Shown: positions 25,385 through 34,283, numbered from the stretch's first letter. The stretch: DNA of 64,000 nt from Cyclobacteriaceae bacterium (GCA_013141055.1 JABFRS010000002.1:1240001-1304000), one strand, 5' to 3'. The notes: generated from the sequence alone by a model not told the origin. Program-made: numbers and translations.

Positions 25385-26818
25385 ATGAAGCGCACGAAGA
25401 TCAAGGAACTTCTTTCTACCTCACCCTCCAGCCAAACCGTTTTAGTCCAGGGTTGGGTACGTACTTTTCGCAACAATCAGTTCATTGCCATTAATGATGG
25501 TTCTACCATTAATAATATACAAGCTGTCGTCACACTGAATTCAGAACCCGAAGCAACTCTTAAAAGAATTACGACAGGAGCCTGCGTTTCCGTTACCGGA
25601 GAATTGATCGCATCTCAGGGAAAAGGTCAGAGCGTTGAAGTCAAAGTGCAGTCACTCGAAATACTCGGCGACAGCGATGCAGAAAAGTTTCCGCTTCAAC
25701 CGAAGAAACATTCGATGGAATTCCTTCGGGAGATCGCTCACCTCCGCCCCCGGACCAATACTTTCGGTGCGGTCATGCGCGTGCGTCATGCAATGGCTTT
25801 CGCTGTTCATAATTTCTTCAATGAAAGAGGTTTCTTTTATGTGCATACTCCCGTCATAACAGGATCTGATGCAGAAGGCGCCGGAGCTATGTTTAAAGTA
25901 ACAACGCTGGACCTTACCAAACCTCCACTGGATGAATCAGGACACATCAATCATAAAGAAGATTTCTTCGGACGGGAAACCAATCTGACCGTATCGGGTC
26001 AGCTGGAAGGTGAGACCTATGCGATGGCATTGTCCGAGATCTATACTTTCGGACCAACCTTCCGCGCTGAGAACTCCAACACTACGCGTCACCTTGCTGA
26101 ATTCTGGATGATCGAACCGGAGATGGCATTCTATGACATCAACGATAACATGCAACTGGCTCAGGATCTTTTGCAATATCTCGTGCGCTATGCACTGGAC
26201 AACTGTAAGGATGATCTTGAATTTCTGGATAAGCGTGCTGCAGAAGAAGAAGCCGCAAAGCCTCAGGAGCAAAGAAGCGAACTTGGCTTGATCGACAGAC
26301 TGAAGTTTGTTGTTCAAAATGATTTCCAGAGACTTACGTATACAGAAGCCATTGATATTCTTAAGAACTCCAATCCAAACAAGAAGAAGAAATTCCAGTA
26401 TCTTATTGAGGAGTGGGGTGTAGATCTTCAAAGCGAGCACGAACGCTTTCTGGTGGAGAAGCACTTTAAGAAACCGGTTATTCTTTACAACTATCCGGCT
26501 GGCATCAAATCATTCTACATGCGCCAGAATGAAGATGGAAAAACTGTTGCCGCTATGGATGTTTTATTTCCGGGTATTGGTGAGATCATTGGTGGATCAC
26601 AACGTGAAGAGCGTTATGACAATTTACTGAAACGTGTTCATGAATTGAATCTTCCTGAGAAAGACCTGTGGTGGTATCTTGAGTTAAGAAAGTTCGGCTC
26701 TGCTCCTCACAGCGGTTTCGGTTTGGGATTTGAAAGATTGATCCTGTTCGTCAGTGGAATGACGAATATCAGGGATGTGATTCCGTTCCCGAGATTCCCT
26801 GGAAATGCTGAGTTTTAA
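25385..26818 (+). CDS. asnS: Asparaginyl-tRNA synthetase
   Basis: A 477-residue class IIb synthetase charging tRNA-Asn. It starts with an OB-fold anticodon-binding domain ([20 protein letters not shown]). The catalytic core has motif 2 ([20 protein letters not shown]) and motif 3 ([20 protein letters not shown], then DVIPFPR). The ATG at 25385 ([10 protein letters not shown]) is chosen because the 24 codons before it do not resemble the family. It is divergent from rpoN across about 200 bp in which no further gene was seen. Confidence 0.97.
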   Translation: MKRTKIKELLSTSPSSQTVLVQGWVRTFRNNQFIAINDGSTINNIQAVVTLNSEPEATLKRITTGACVSVTGELIASQGKGQSVEVKVQSLEILGDSDAEKFPLQPKKHSMEFLREIAHLRPRTNTFGAVMRVRHAMAFAVHNFFNERGFFYVHTPVITGSDAEGAGAMFKVTTLDLTKPPLDESGHINHKEDFFGRETNLTVSGQLEGETYAMALSEIYTFGPTFRAENSNTTRHLAEFWMIEPEMAFYDINDNMQLAQDLLQYLVRYALDNCKDDLEFLDKRAAEEEAAKPQEQRSELGLIDRLKFVVQNDFQRLTYTEAIDILKNSNPNKKKKFQYLIEEWGVDLQSEHERFLVEKHFKKPVILYNYPAGIKSFYMRQNEDGKTVAAMDVLFPGIGEIIGGSQREERYDNLLKRVHELNLPEKDLWWYLELRKFGSAPHSGFGLGFERLILFVSGMTNIRDVIPFPRFPGNAEF

Positions 26819-26859
26819 TGGTCATGACGCTTCCTCATTTTTAATTCTTAATTTCTATC

Positions 26860-28290
26860 ATGAATCAACCCCAAGGCCGCCTCATTCAATCCCTTGGGTT
26901 ATTCTCGGCTTTTATTCTTACGGTTAGTTCTGTCATCGGCTCCGGAGTTTATAAAAAGGTCGGGATCATGTCCATCGAACTTTTATCACCGGGACTTGTT
27001 CTGCTGGCATGGATGCTGGCTGGTTTGATATCTGTGTGCGGAGCATTGAGCAATGCAGAGATCGCAAGCATGCTGGCAGATTCAGGTGGTGAATATGTTT
27101 ACTATAGGAAAATTTACAATCGCTTCTTTGCATTCCTGTATGGATGGACCGCCTTTACGGTGATCCGGTCTGCATCTCTTGCTTCCATCGCGTATGTATT
27201 TTCTCAATCATTTAATTCATTAGTACCGCTACCGGTTCTGCCCACCTACCTTTCGGAGATCTCAATCTTTGGAGTCTTCACTCCGTTTGACAATTTCGGA
27301 GTGAAGTTTCTGACCATTGCGTTGATCGCAGCGTTAAGTTTTGTCAACCTTCGCGGATTGAAAGGTGGTGAAGGACTCAGTCGCATCATCCTGATCCTGG
27401 TGGTCATTAATATTGTCATTATCATCGTTCTGGGATTGACAATTGGTGGTGGAAGTTTTGAAAATATTCAAACCAATGCAACAGGTTTTGTCGAACGGCC
27501 ATGGTATGATGTAGGATTGATAAAAGGAATGTTTGCTGCGATGATCGGGGCCTTCTGGGCTTTTGAAGGATGGGCGACAACCGGCTATCTCGGTGGTGAA
27601 ATAAAAAATCCGAATCGCAATCTTCCTCTCGCGTTGGTGTTTGGAGTATTGTTTGTGATGCTGATATACGTGAGCATTAACTTTACATACCTGTTTGTTC
27701 TGCCCATCGATCAGATGGTAGCGGTTAGTAAAACAGAAAACACGATTGCTGCTGTTGAAGTTGTGAAACATTTCCTGGGCGGACCGGGTGGATTATTAAT
27801 TTCAATTCTGATTCTCCTGACAACGTTCGGAGCAACAAACACCACTGCGCTGATGCCTCCGCGATTGTATTACTCGATGGCACGCGAGCAAATGTTTTTT
27901 AAATCAGCAGCATACATCCATCCAAAGTATAACACGCCATCAAAAGCTTTTATCATTCAGGGGATATGGGCCAGCATTCTTGTGCTATCCGGAAGCTTTG
28001 AACAGCTGACCGACATGCTGATCTTTGCTTCCTTTATATTCTACGGATCAACAACGCTGGGTGTATTCATCCTTCGCTACAAGATGCCTGATGCACCGCG
28101 ACCATACAAAGCATGGGGTTATCCGGTAGTGCCGGCATTGTTCATATTGTTCTGCATGGCATTGGTAGCGATCACGCTGATGGAAAGACCGAGAGAAGCT
28201 TTGCTTGGATTGGGATTGATGGTGACGGGAGTACCATTCTACCTTTATTGGAAAAAGAAAATCGGAGTTACCGAACAAACAACTGAGTAA
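26860..28290 (+). CDS. APC-family amino-acid permease
   Basis: A 476-residue transporter with 12 predicted helices. The first helix carries SSVIGSGVYKKVG, the unwound Gly-rich substrate site of the APC superfamily, and the FWAFEGWATTGYLGGEIKNP segment is typical of the amino-acid/LAT-like branch. The C-terminus ends in a short basic/polar tail. The protein at 51961 is a relative of the same length class. A run of 11-bp degenerate repeats begins at its stop codon. The exact substrate cannot be assigned. Confidence 0.9.
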   Translation: MNQPQGRLIQSLGLFSAFILTVSSVIGSGVYKKVGIMSIELLSPGLVLLAWMLAGLISVCGALSNAEIASMLADSGGEYVYYRKIYNRFFAFLYGWTAFTVIRSASLASIAYVFSQSFNSLVPLPVLPTYLSEISIFGVFTPFDNFGVKFLTIALIAALSFVNLRGLKGGEGLSRIILILVVINIVIIIVLGLTIGGGSFENIQTNATGFVERPWYDVGLIKGMFAAMIGAFWAFEGWATTGYLGGEIKNPNRNLPLALVFGVLFVMLIYVSINFTYLFVLPIDQMVAVSKTENTIAAVEVVKHFLGGPGGLLISILILLTTFGATNTTALMPPRLYYSMAREQMFFKSAAYIHPKYNTPSKAFIIQGIWASILVLSGSFEQLTDMLIFASFIFYGSTTLGVFILRYKMPDAPRPYKAWGYPVVPALFILFCMALVAITLMERPREALLGLGLMVTGVPFYLYWKKKIGVTEQTTE

Positions 28291-28674
28291 GATCCGAATA
28301 GAGACCGGGTAGAGTCTGAATCACATCTGAGTAGAGATCGCGTAAGCTCCGGGTAAGCATGGGCAAGGATCAGAGATGAATCAGAGAGTCGAAGGAGATA
28401 GATCCGACATGAATCAGGGAAACATCAGAGAGTGATCAGAGGCGAATCAGAGAAGTATCAGAGACTGAAAGGTAAAATACAGGCATTTAACCGAGAGTGA
28501 TCAGAGGTGAATCAGAGATTTATCAGAGAATCCAGCGTTTTTATCAGAGAATCATCAGAGAGCGATCAGAGAAACATCAGAGAAAGCAAGCAATGGTAGC
28601 TGAAAAGTCCGAGGAACGTCCGAGAAACGTTCGAGAAACACCTCAAAAAACCCTCAAATTGAGCTAAAAACGAA
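28282..28674. repeat. Degenerate 11-bp tandem repeat array
   Basis: About 34 consecutive units of almost exactly 11 bp, with consensus nATCAGAGAnn in the middle and drifting to TCCGAGAAACG and CCTCAAAnn at the right end. ATCAGAG cores occur at 28370, 28381, 28414, 28425, 28436, 28447 and 28458, and again at 28501, 28512 and 28523, then 28544, 28555, 28566 and 28577; most steps are 11 or a multiple. Only a few units are 10 bp. The first unit contains the permease stop codon. All frames carry stops, so it is non-coding. Confidence 0.88.
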
Positions 28675-28970
28675 GAAAAGTGGGTCTCAAACCTGACATT
28701 AAATGGTAAAAGTGGCGATTTTGGGTCGATTTGGAGGTTTTTGGCAAGCGTCTGGTATAAGTCGGTTATTCAAAGGGCTTAAAACAAACTAAAAAAGCCT
28801 TTTAACGGAACCATATAGCACTAAAAAGCTATATGATGTGGCCTGATGAGCGATGAACGGCGAAGCCCTGTAGCCTTAGTGCTACAGGGACATGGATTAT
28901 CACCTTCGCTGATGAGGTACTAAAATCCCTACGTTTTTGGGGCGTTTGTCGCCCGCTTCCGGACGAGGCG
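28675..28970. other. Non-coding spacer between the two arrays, with hairpins
   Basis: No reading frame of note. Two perfect 8-bp hairpins are present: CATATAGC/GCTATATG (28812-28819 with 28828-28835) and CCTGTAGC/GCTACAGG (28867-28874 with 28881-28888). Their loops and flanks carry TAGCACTAA and TTAGTGCTA, which are inverted copies of each other. ATCACCTTCGCTGAT follows at about 28899-28915. A related sequence (GTAACACTAAGGCTACATGG) recurs at 29748 in the opposite orientation. Confidence 0.7.
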
Positions 28971-29100
28971 GTCAGTTTCTTAACAGTTTCTAACAGTTTC
29001 TAACAGATCGTGACAGTTCTTAACAGTTTGTAACAGATCGTGAGTGTTCGTGTAGTTTCGTAACAGTTCTTAACAGTTTGTAACAGTTCGTGACATTTGG
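28971..29100. repeat. 10-bp tandem repeat array, 13 units
   Basis: Thirteen units of exactly 10 bp with consensus TAACAGTTYN; variants include TAACAGATCG, TGACAGTTCT and TGAGTGTTCG. There is no length variation across 130 bp. It lies about 300 bp from the 11-bp array and shares no sequence with it. It is AT-rich and non-coding, and ends 44 bp before the truncated small gene at 29144. Confidence 0.9.
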
Positions 29101-29143
29101 TTTTGCGGCCGTTGCATATTTGGGCCTGACAAACAAACGGCAT

Positions 29144-29251
29144 ATGAAAAACTTAGACAGGAACAGAAATCACGGATTTACAGATAAAAAAGCAATACAG
29201 CTTTTGCTTGAGAAAGGAATGCAGATTGACACGAAAGATCAGCTTCGCTGA
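29144..29251 (+). pseudogene. Truncated small gene, 35 codons
   Basis: ATG opens a frame reading MKNLDRNRNHGFTDKKAIQL, LLEKGMQIDTKDQLR, then TGA. The start and the KKAIQLLLEKGM run recall short conserved Bacteroidota proteins of about 60 residues, but the frame stops where a palindromic element begins (ATCAGC TTC GCTGAT, 29238-29252). I read it as the 5' remnant of a small gene cut by insertion of that element. It could also be a genuine short ORF. Family resemblance is from memory. Confidence 0.5.
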
Positions 29252-29411
29252 TGGGTTCTATAAGCCAACGGTTTTAACCGTGGGGATGATGATAGGGTAT
29301 TATCACCCCAACCATTTTAATGGTTTCAAAATTAGTCTGCGTTTAGAAAACCATTAGAAATGGTTACCGGTATTGATATCAATTTATAGCCCATGGTTAA
29401 AACCGTGGGCT
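29238..29411. repeat. Cluster of imperfect palindromes (REP-like)
   Basis: Successive hairpins: ATCAGC/GCTGAT (29238-29252); CCAACGGTT/AACCGTGGG (29265-29284, one mismatch); GGGG..TGATA/TATCA..CCCC (about 29282-29309); AACCATT/AATGGTT twice (29310-29325 and 29349-29365); and AGCCCATGGTT/AACCGTGGGCT (29388-29411, 11 bp with one T-G pair). Stems share the GGTT/AACC core. No transposase is nearby. The density is like that of REP or BIME elements; that class assignment is inference. Confidence 0.65.
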
Positions 29412-29448
29412 ATCCAATTCATCGGTTGCAATGTCTTCATAAAAAAAA

Positions 29449-29670
29449 TGTTGCGTACCTACGGCACGCCGGTGTAAATTCTGATGATGTTGACTACAAA
29501 TATTTGGTCCCTCCAGGACAGTTAACTAACGGCAATGAGAGATGTCATAGTGATTTTGATACACGACCATTAATAACCCAATGGGACATGTTTGTAGATA
29601 CTGGTCCCAGCGGGACCCAATCTTTGTAGAAAGATTATGTTTAGTTCGACCAGCGTGCCGTACGCAACAA
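29449..29670. repeat. Nested inverted-repeat element of about 220 bp
   Basis: The left end TGTTGCGTACCTACGGCACG (from 29450) is matched in inverted orientation by GCGTGCCGTACGCAACA (29653-29669), with a small deletion. Inside, TACAAATATTTGGTCCC (29495-29511) pairs with GGGACCCAATCTTTGTA (29612-29628) with a few mismatches. GGTCCC AGC GGGACC forms a local hairpin at 29603-29617. The open frame crossing this element looks like chance translation of the repeat. Confidence 0.65.
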
Positions 29671-29743
29671 TATGATGAACGATTTTATTTGAGTTTCAAA
29701 GCAAACGCACTTGGTTATGCTTCCGCAGCTTTAACTGCATCTG

Positions 29744-29794
29744 CCATGTAACACTAAGGCTACATGGTCACGTCATGCATTCTTTTCCAATGCA
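29744..29794. repeat. Two further hairpins before the universal stress gene end
   Basis: CCATGTA/TACATGG (29744-29750 with 29761-29767) has the loop ACACTAAGGC, which resembles the inverted 28867-28888 element. TGCATT/AATGCA follows (29776-29794). Neither has a T-tract. The stretch 29671-29743 holds nothing recognisable. Confidence 0.6.
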
Positions 29795-29819
29795 AAAGCT
29801 CCAGGCTCCTAATGCTACC

Positions 29820-30653
29820 CTACTTTCTCTTCACCGCCAGCAACGGGATCGTCCCCATATACGCCAGCGTACGTGTCACACTCTTTGCGAAAAGCTTTTC
29901 ATATAGACTCAGATGATGCGTGAACGTCGTAAGAAGATCTGCTTTCGTCTCTTTAATATATCGGTCGATCGCCACCGTAACATCATCGTCAATGATCAAC
30001 TTAAAGTCGACCTTATCACCGTAGCCAGCCTTCTCAATGATATCCTCCACCCTGTTTGCTTCCGTTTCAATTTTCTTGTCCACTGCATGAGCAACGTGAA
30101 TCATGTGAACGCTTGATCCATAGATATTCGCAAATTCAACAATGATGTCAAGCTCCTTCTGAACGTTCTTCAGATCAGAAGCATAAACGATATGTTCAAG
30201 ATCCTTAAACTTGGCAAAATCAGGAATGGTCAGCACCGGTACATTGACTTCATCAATCACAGCCACTGCAGTACCACCCATTCTCGCCTTCTTCAACGCT
30301 GAAGCACCGCGCGATCCCATCACTACCATGTTGGTAGGATTCTTATCCGTGAATCGCTTTACCATCTCGGCAACCGTATGGGAACGGATCGCTTTGAATT
30401 GCAGCTTGTAATTTCCTTTCACCTCGCTGCGCAATTCCTGAATCAGTTGCTCACCTTCTTCTTCAGCGATCTGCGCAAGATTTTTTTCAATCTGCTTCAA
30501 CCGCATGTTGGCTTTGGGTGCGCCGTCAATTCTGATAATATTTAGGATTGTAAACTCTGCCTCCAGGGGACCCGCCAGCTTGAGAGCAAATTTCATAGCC
30601 ACTTTTGAAAGAGGAGAAAAATCTGTCAAAAGAACAAGTTTAGGCGGTTTCAT
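29820..30653 (-). CDS. Tandem universal stress protein (two UspA domains)
   Basis: A 277-residue cytoplasmic protein with two Usp domains in series (about 1-145 and 150-277). The first keeps the ATP-binding pattern G-x2-G-x9-G-T (GSRGASALKKARMGGTA) and ends VNVPVLTIPD. The second is more diverged and lacks the glycine motif, but ends MGTIPLLAVKRK in the usual last strand. Double-domain Usps are common in Bacteroidota. It stands alone, its 3' side facing the palindrome-rich spacer. Confidence 0.9.
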   Translation of the reverse strand: MKPPKLVLLTDFSPLSKVAMKFALKLAGPLEAEFTILNIIRIDGAPKANMRLKQIEKNLAQIAEEEGEQLIQELRSEVKGNYKLQFKAIRSHTVAEMVKRFTDKNPTNMVVMGSRGASALKKARMGGTAVAVIDEVNVPVLTIPDFAKFKDLEHIVYASDLKNVQKELDIIVEFANIYGSSVHMIHVAHAVDKKIETEANRVEDIIEKAGYGDKVDFKLIIDDDVTVAIDRYIKETKADLLTTFTHHLSLYEKLFAKSVTRTLAYMGTIPLLAVKRK

Positions 30654-30771
30654 AGTGTGGCGGTTTAAATCAAAATTAACCTATTCCCTTCGAAGAGCAA
30701 AAAAACTACGTCCACCGACAATTTCTGTTTGAAATGAAACTTACCTTGCGATCCAATTTTAATAAACGTTC

Positions 30772-32001
30772 ATGAGCAAGCTAATCCCCTCAGCACTTAT
30801 TTCAGTTTTATGTCTTTCAGGTTTCTATTGTTCGGCACAACAACCGGATGCAAAGAGAATTCAGCAACATATCAAGATACTCGCCAGCGATTCTCTGGAA
30901 GGTCGTGGCACCGGTACCGCCGGCGGAACGCTTGCCCTTGCCTACATCCAGGATCAGTTCAAACAACTCGGACTTCAGCCAAAAGGTGATGGAAAATTAT
31001 TTACACAGAAATTCGCTTTCAAGTCGGGCGTACATGGAACCGGCAATGAAGGAACAGCCTATAACGTTGTAGGTTATCTCGACAACAAAGCTGCCAACAC
31101 TATTATTATCGGTGCTCATTATGATCACCTGGGCCTTGGCAACGAAGGCAGTTCACTGGAAGCCAATTCCGGTGGAAAAATCCACAACGGTGCCGATGAC
31201 AACTCTTCCGGAACAGCTGGTGTCCTTGAACTTGCACGCTATTTCAAAACCAACAAGGTCACTGAAAAGAATAATTTTCTCTTTATCACTTTCTCCGGTG
31301 AAGAGCTCGGACTCTTTGGCTCCAAATTCTTTGCTGATCATCCAACCGTAGACTTCGGTAAAGTCAACTACATGATCAACATGGATATGATCGGAAGACT
31401 GGATCCTAAAAAAGGACTGGAAGTAATGGGAACAGGAACCAGCCCTTTCTGGGAACCACTATTAAAAAAGCTTAGCACAACAGAAGTTCCAATCAAAACA
31501 GATTCTTCAGGAACAGGACCTTCCGATCACACATCCTTCTATCTGAAGAACATGCCGGTACTTCATTTCTTCACCGGATCACACAGTGATTATCACAAAC
31601 CTTCTGACGATTGGGATAAGATAAATTTCGAGGGCGAAGCAAGCGTGCTGAATGTTATCATCAAGGTAATTGAAGCTTCCGACAAGGAGCCAAGACTTGC
31701 TTTCTTAACTACTAAAAGCAAAACAACCATGGGCACACGATCTGCATTCAAAGTTACGTTGGGTGTAATGCCGAGCTATTCCTCTGATGAAGTAGGCTTA
31801 AAAGTAGATGGCGTTACCGATGGCAGACCTGCGAGCAAAGCCGGAATTCTTACAGGAGATGTGATCACCAAGATCGGAGACTATACTATCAAGGATATTG
31901 AGGAGTATATGGCTGTATTGGGTAAATATGAAAAAGGACAGACCGTACCAGTGATCTTGAAGAGAAAGGGTGAAACGTTGACACTGAGTCTTACTTTCTA
32001 A
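30772..32001 (+). CDS. Exported M28 aminopeptidase-like peptidase with C-terminal PDZ domain
   Basis: A 409-residue protein with an N-terminal signal peptide (about 1-22). The M28 zinc site is complete: His116 in GAHYDHLG, Asp142 in NGADDNSSG, Glu177/Glu178 in FSGEELG, Asp205 in MINMDMIGR and His275 in SDYHKPSDD. It should be a two-zinc exopeptidase. A PDZ domain (about 330-409, GLKVDGVTDGRPASKAGI then LTGDVITKIGD) is fused at the C-terminus, a frequent Bacteroidota combination. It is a single-gene unit. Confidence 0.93.
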   Translation: MSKLIPSALISVLCLSGFYCSAQQPDAKRIQQHIKILASDSLEGRGTGTAGGTLALAYIQDQFKQLGLQPKGDGKLFTQKFAFKSGVHGTGNEGTAYNVVGYLDNKAANTIIIGAHYDHLGLGNEGSSLEANSGGKIHNGADDNSSGTAGVLELARYFKTNKVTEKNNFLFITFSGEELGLFGSKFFADHPTVDFGKVNYMINMDMIGRLDPKKGLEVMGTGTSPFWEPLLKKLSTTEVPIKTDSSGTGPSDHTSFYLKNMPVLHFFTGSHSDYHKPSDDWDKINFEGEASVLNVIIKVIEASDKEPRLAFLTTKSKTTMGTRSAFKVTLGVMPSYSSDEVGLKVDGVTDGRPASKAGILTGDVITKIGDYTIKDIEEYMAVLGKYEKGQTVPVILKRKGETLTLSLTF

Positions 32002-32015
32002 AATCTGTTGAGTCT

Positions 32016-32046
32016 TATGTGTTGGGCTGATCATGTCCAACACATA
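32016..32046. terminator. Hairpin between convergent genes
   Basis: Perfect 10-bp stem TATGTGTTGG (32016-32025) with CCAACACATA (32037-32046) and an 11-nt loop, between the M28 peptidase and gnd stops. No long T-tract on either side, so termination is likely but unproven. Confidence 0.5.
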
Positions 32047-32051
32047 GGATA

Positions 32052-32948
32052 TCATTTCTTCTCTACATCATGTCCTCCGAATTCATTGCGGAGAGCTGCC
32101 ACAACTTTTCCGGAGAATGTATCTTCCTGCTGAGACCTGTATCTCATTAATAGTGCAAGGGTAGTAACCGGCATGGGCACGCCCATATCCAACGCTGTCT
32201 CCACCGTCCATTTTCCTTCACCGGAAGAATGCATGACACCCTTGATCGATTCAAGGTTCTTATCTTTTTCAAGAGCATGTTGTGTAAGCTCGAGCAGCCA
32301 GCTTCTAACTACTGATCCGTGATTCCAGACTTTAGCAACAGAAGCGATATCCATGGAAGGATTATGCTTGTTCATTAATTCAAAGCCTTCCGCAATAGAC
32401 TGCATCATTCCATACTCGATGCCATTGTGCACCATCTTCACAAAGTGTCCACTGCCGCTCTTTCCGCAATAGAGATATCCCTGATCCACACAAATCGATT
32501 TAAATAACGGACTGCAATAATCGAAAGCTTCTTTCCATCCGCCCACCATTGTGCATATTCCATTCAAAGCACCATTGACACCTCCACTGGTTCCGCAATC
32601 CAGCAAGTGAACACCCATCTTCTCCAGTTCCTTAGCGCGGCTAATGGATTCCTTGTAGAAAGAATTTCCACCATCAATGATAATGTCATCAGCCTTCAGA
32701 TAATTCTTAAGATTATTAATAATGATATCAACAACCTGTCCTGCAGGAACCATCAACCATATCACACGGCGTCCCTTGAGAGATTGGGCAAGATCATTCA
32801 CGGTAGAAACAGTGGTCACTCCCTCTTTCTGGATCCTTTCCATTGCAGGTTTGCTAGCATCAAAAGCAACCACAGAATGACCATTCCGCGTCATGTTCAG
32901 TGCGAGATTGAAGCCCATCTTGCCGAGGCCAATTAATCCGATTTGCAT
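32052..32948 (-). CDS. gnd: 6-phosphogluconate dehydrogenase, short decarboxylating type
   Basis: A 298-residue enzyme converting 6-phosphogluconate to ribulose 5-phosphate and CO2. The N-terminal Rossmann motif is GLIGLGKMGFNLALNM, the substrate-site DGGNSFYKES and CGTSGGVNGALNG follow, and the catalytic Lys and Asn are in FVKMVHNGIEYG. The length fits the short YqeC/GndA-like class rather than the 470-residue enzyme. The start at MQIGLIGLG is preferred over one 12 codons upstream. It is last in an operon behind the gluconate permease (19 bp) and kinase, completing gluconate entry into the pentose phosphate pathway. Confidence 0.94.
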   Translation of the reverse strand: MQIGLIGLGKMGFNLALNMTRNGHSVVAFDASKPAMERIQKEGVTTVSTVNDLAQSLKGRRVIWLMVPAGQVVDIIINNLKNYLKADDIIIDGGNSFYKESISRAKELEKMGVHLLDCGTSGGVNGALNGICTMVGGWKEAFDYCSPLFKSICVDQGYLYCGKSGSGHFVKMVHNGIEYGMMQSIAEGFELMNKHNPSMDIASVAKVWNHGSVVRSWLLELTQHALEKDKNLESIKGVMHSSGEGKWTVETALDMGVPMPVTTLALLMRYRSQQEDTFSGKVVAALRNEFGGHDVEKK

Positions 32949-32967
32949 GTTACTAACTTTAGAGTGA

Positions 32968-34281
32968 TCAGGCGACAGCGCCACCGAGAAAGCTATTCAA
33001 TGTCAGCACACCGATTAAACCCAGCACCGAAACGATCGTTTCCATCGTTGACCAGGACAAAAAGGTTTGTTTGAGGGACAAATTAAAATATTCTTTAAAC
33101 ATCCAGAAACCTGTGTCATTCACATGAGAGAACATAAGGCTTCCTGCACCCACGCTGAGCACCATTAATTCAGGAGATATTCCAGGGCCATGAGCCATAG
33201 ATGAAACAATCCCAGCTGCTACAGTGCCCGCAACTGTGGCTGAACCAACGGATACACGAACTAATGCAGCGATCAACCATGCCATCACCAATGGTGAAAG
33301 TGAAAGCTGACCGGCACGCATCGCTACTTCCTGAGCAACACCACTATCAATCAGCACTTGCTTAAATCCTCCACCCGCTGCGATCACCAGCATGATCATT
33401 GCCATGGATGAAATGGACTCTCCCAGGAAATTCATGACCTGCTTTATCTGCATGCCCCTTCTGAAACCAAGAAAGTAGCAAGCCAGTAATAAAGAGATGA
33501 GCAAGGCAACGACAGGATCGCCGGCCAGTAATATGAATGAGTTGGTTATACCGAGAAAGCTCTTTCCAAAAGTTGCAAGTGATATCAGAAAAACCGGAAA
33601 CACAGCAAGTCCAAAACTCAATCCAACAGAAGGAAGTGAAGTGAAAGTCTCAACAGGAGTGGATACTTTAATCTCGCCGGTCTTTATTCTCTTCATGAAA
33701 GAACCGAACAATGGTCCTGCAACGATAACGATGGGTAGCGCCAGCACCATTCCATATAAAAGTGTCTTACCAAGATCTGCCTGAAAGATGGATGCGATCG
33801 CCGTTGGACCAGGATGAGGCGGAAGAAATCCATGGGTCACTGATAACGCCGCAGCCATCGGAACTGCTACCCATAGCAAAGGAACTTTCGATGTGAAGGC
33901 TACAGAGAAAACCAATGGAACGAGAATGACAAAGCCTGCATTATAAAAAAGAGGGATGCCCACAACGAGTCCGGTGAGCATCATCGCCCATGGCAATCTT
34001 TCCTTTCCGAATTTACGAATGAGTGTTTCGCTGATCTGCCGCGCTGCACCGCTCATCTCAATCATCTTACCGAACATGGCACCAAGTCCCAGCACCATGG
34101 CAAGTCCACTCAGTGTATCTCCCACTCCTGTTTGAATTGACTTGATGACAAGCTCCGGAGCAATGCCAAGAGAAAGTCCGGCAATGATCGAAACAATCAA
34201 TAAGGCAAGAAGCGGATTAAGCTTCAGCAAAATCAAAACCAACAACAAAACAATGCAGCCGGTAACGATCAGCAATGCCAT
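32968..34281 (-). CDS. gntP: Gluconate:H+ symporter, GntP family
   Basis: A 437-residue permease with about 12-14 helices. Family signatures include GLSLGIAPELVIKSIQTGVG, LPHPGP-like FLPPHPGPTAIASIF, RVSVGSATVAGTVAAGIV and SLMFSHVNDTGFWMFKEYF. It lies 2 bp after the kinase gene and 19 bp before gnd. With those neighbours the substrate is very probably gluconate. Confidence 0.93.
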   Translation of the reverse strand: MALLIVTGCIVLLLVLILLKLNPLLALLIVSIIAGLSLGIAPELVIKSIQTGVGDTLSGLAMVLGLGAMFGKMIEMSGAARQISETLIRKFGKERLPWAMMLTGLVVGIPLFYNAGFVILVPLVFSVAFTSKVPLLWVAVPMAAALSVTHGFLPPHPGPTAIASIFQADLGKTLLYGMVLALPIVIVAGPLFGSFMKRIKTGEIKVSTPVETFTSLPSVGLSFGLAVFPVFLISLATFGKSFLGITNSFILLAGDPVVALLISLLLACYFLGFRRGMQIKQVMNFLGESISSMAMIMLVIAAGGGFKQVLIDSGVAQEVAMRAGQLSLSPLVMAWLIAALVRVSVGSATVAGTVAAGIVSSMAHGPGISPELMVLSVGAGSLMFSHVNDTGFWMFKEYFNLSLKQTFLSWSTMETIVSVLGLIGVLTLNSFLGGAVA

Positions 34282-34283
34282 AC

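Noticed and set aside
25937..26464. 175-codon open frame opposite asnS
   Set aside because: Antisense to a conserved synthetase core; no start context or recognisable domain.
28772..28803. AAAGGGCTT/AAGCCTTT as terminator of the amino-acid permease
   Set aside because: The stem needs a bulge, the loop is long and the following T run is short; it also lies about 480 bp beyond the stop codon.
28843..28890. Hammerhead-ribozyme-like core: CTGATGAG followed 10 bases later by CGAAG and a strong stem
   Set aside because: The GAAA element reads GAAG, the cleavage-side UH is missing after the stem, stem II would have only about two pairs and stem I does not form. More likely part of the palindrome-rich DNA.
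28282..29100. CRISPR array
   Set aside because: Repeat units are 10-11 bp, contiguous, with no spacers, and no cas genes are nearby.
29393..29629. 78-codon open frame on the plus strand
   Set aside because: It translates straight through nested inverted repeats; residues follow the palindromes rather than any protein pattern.
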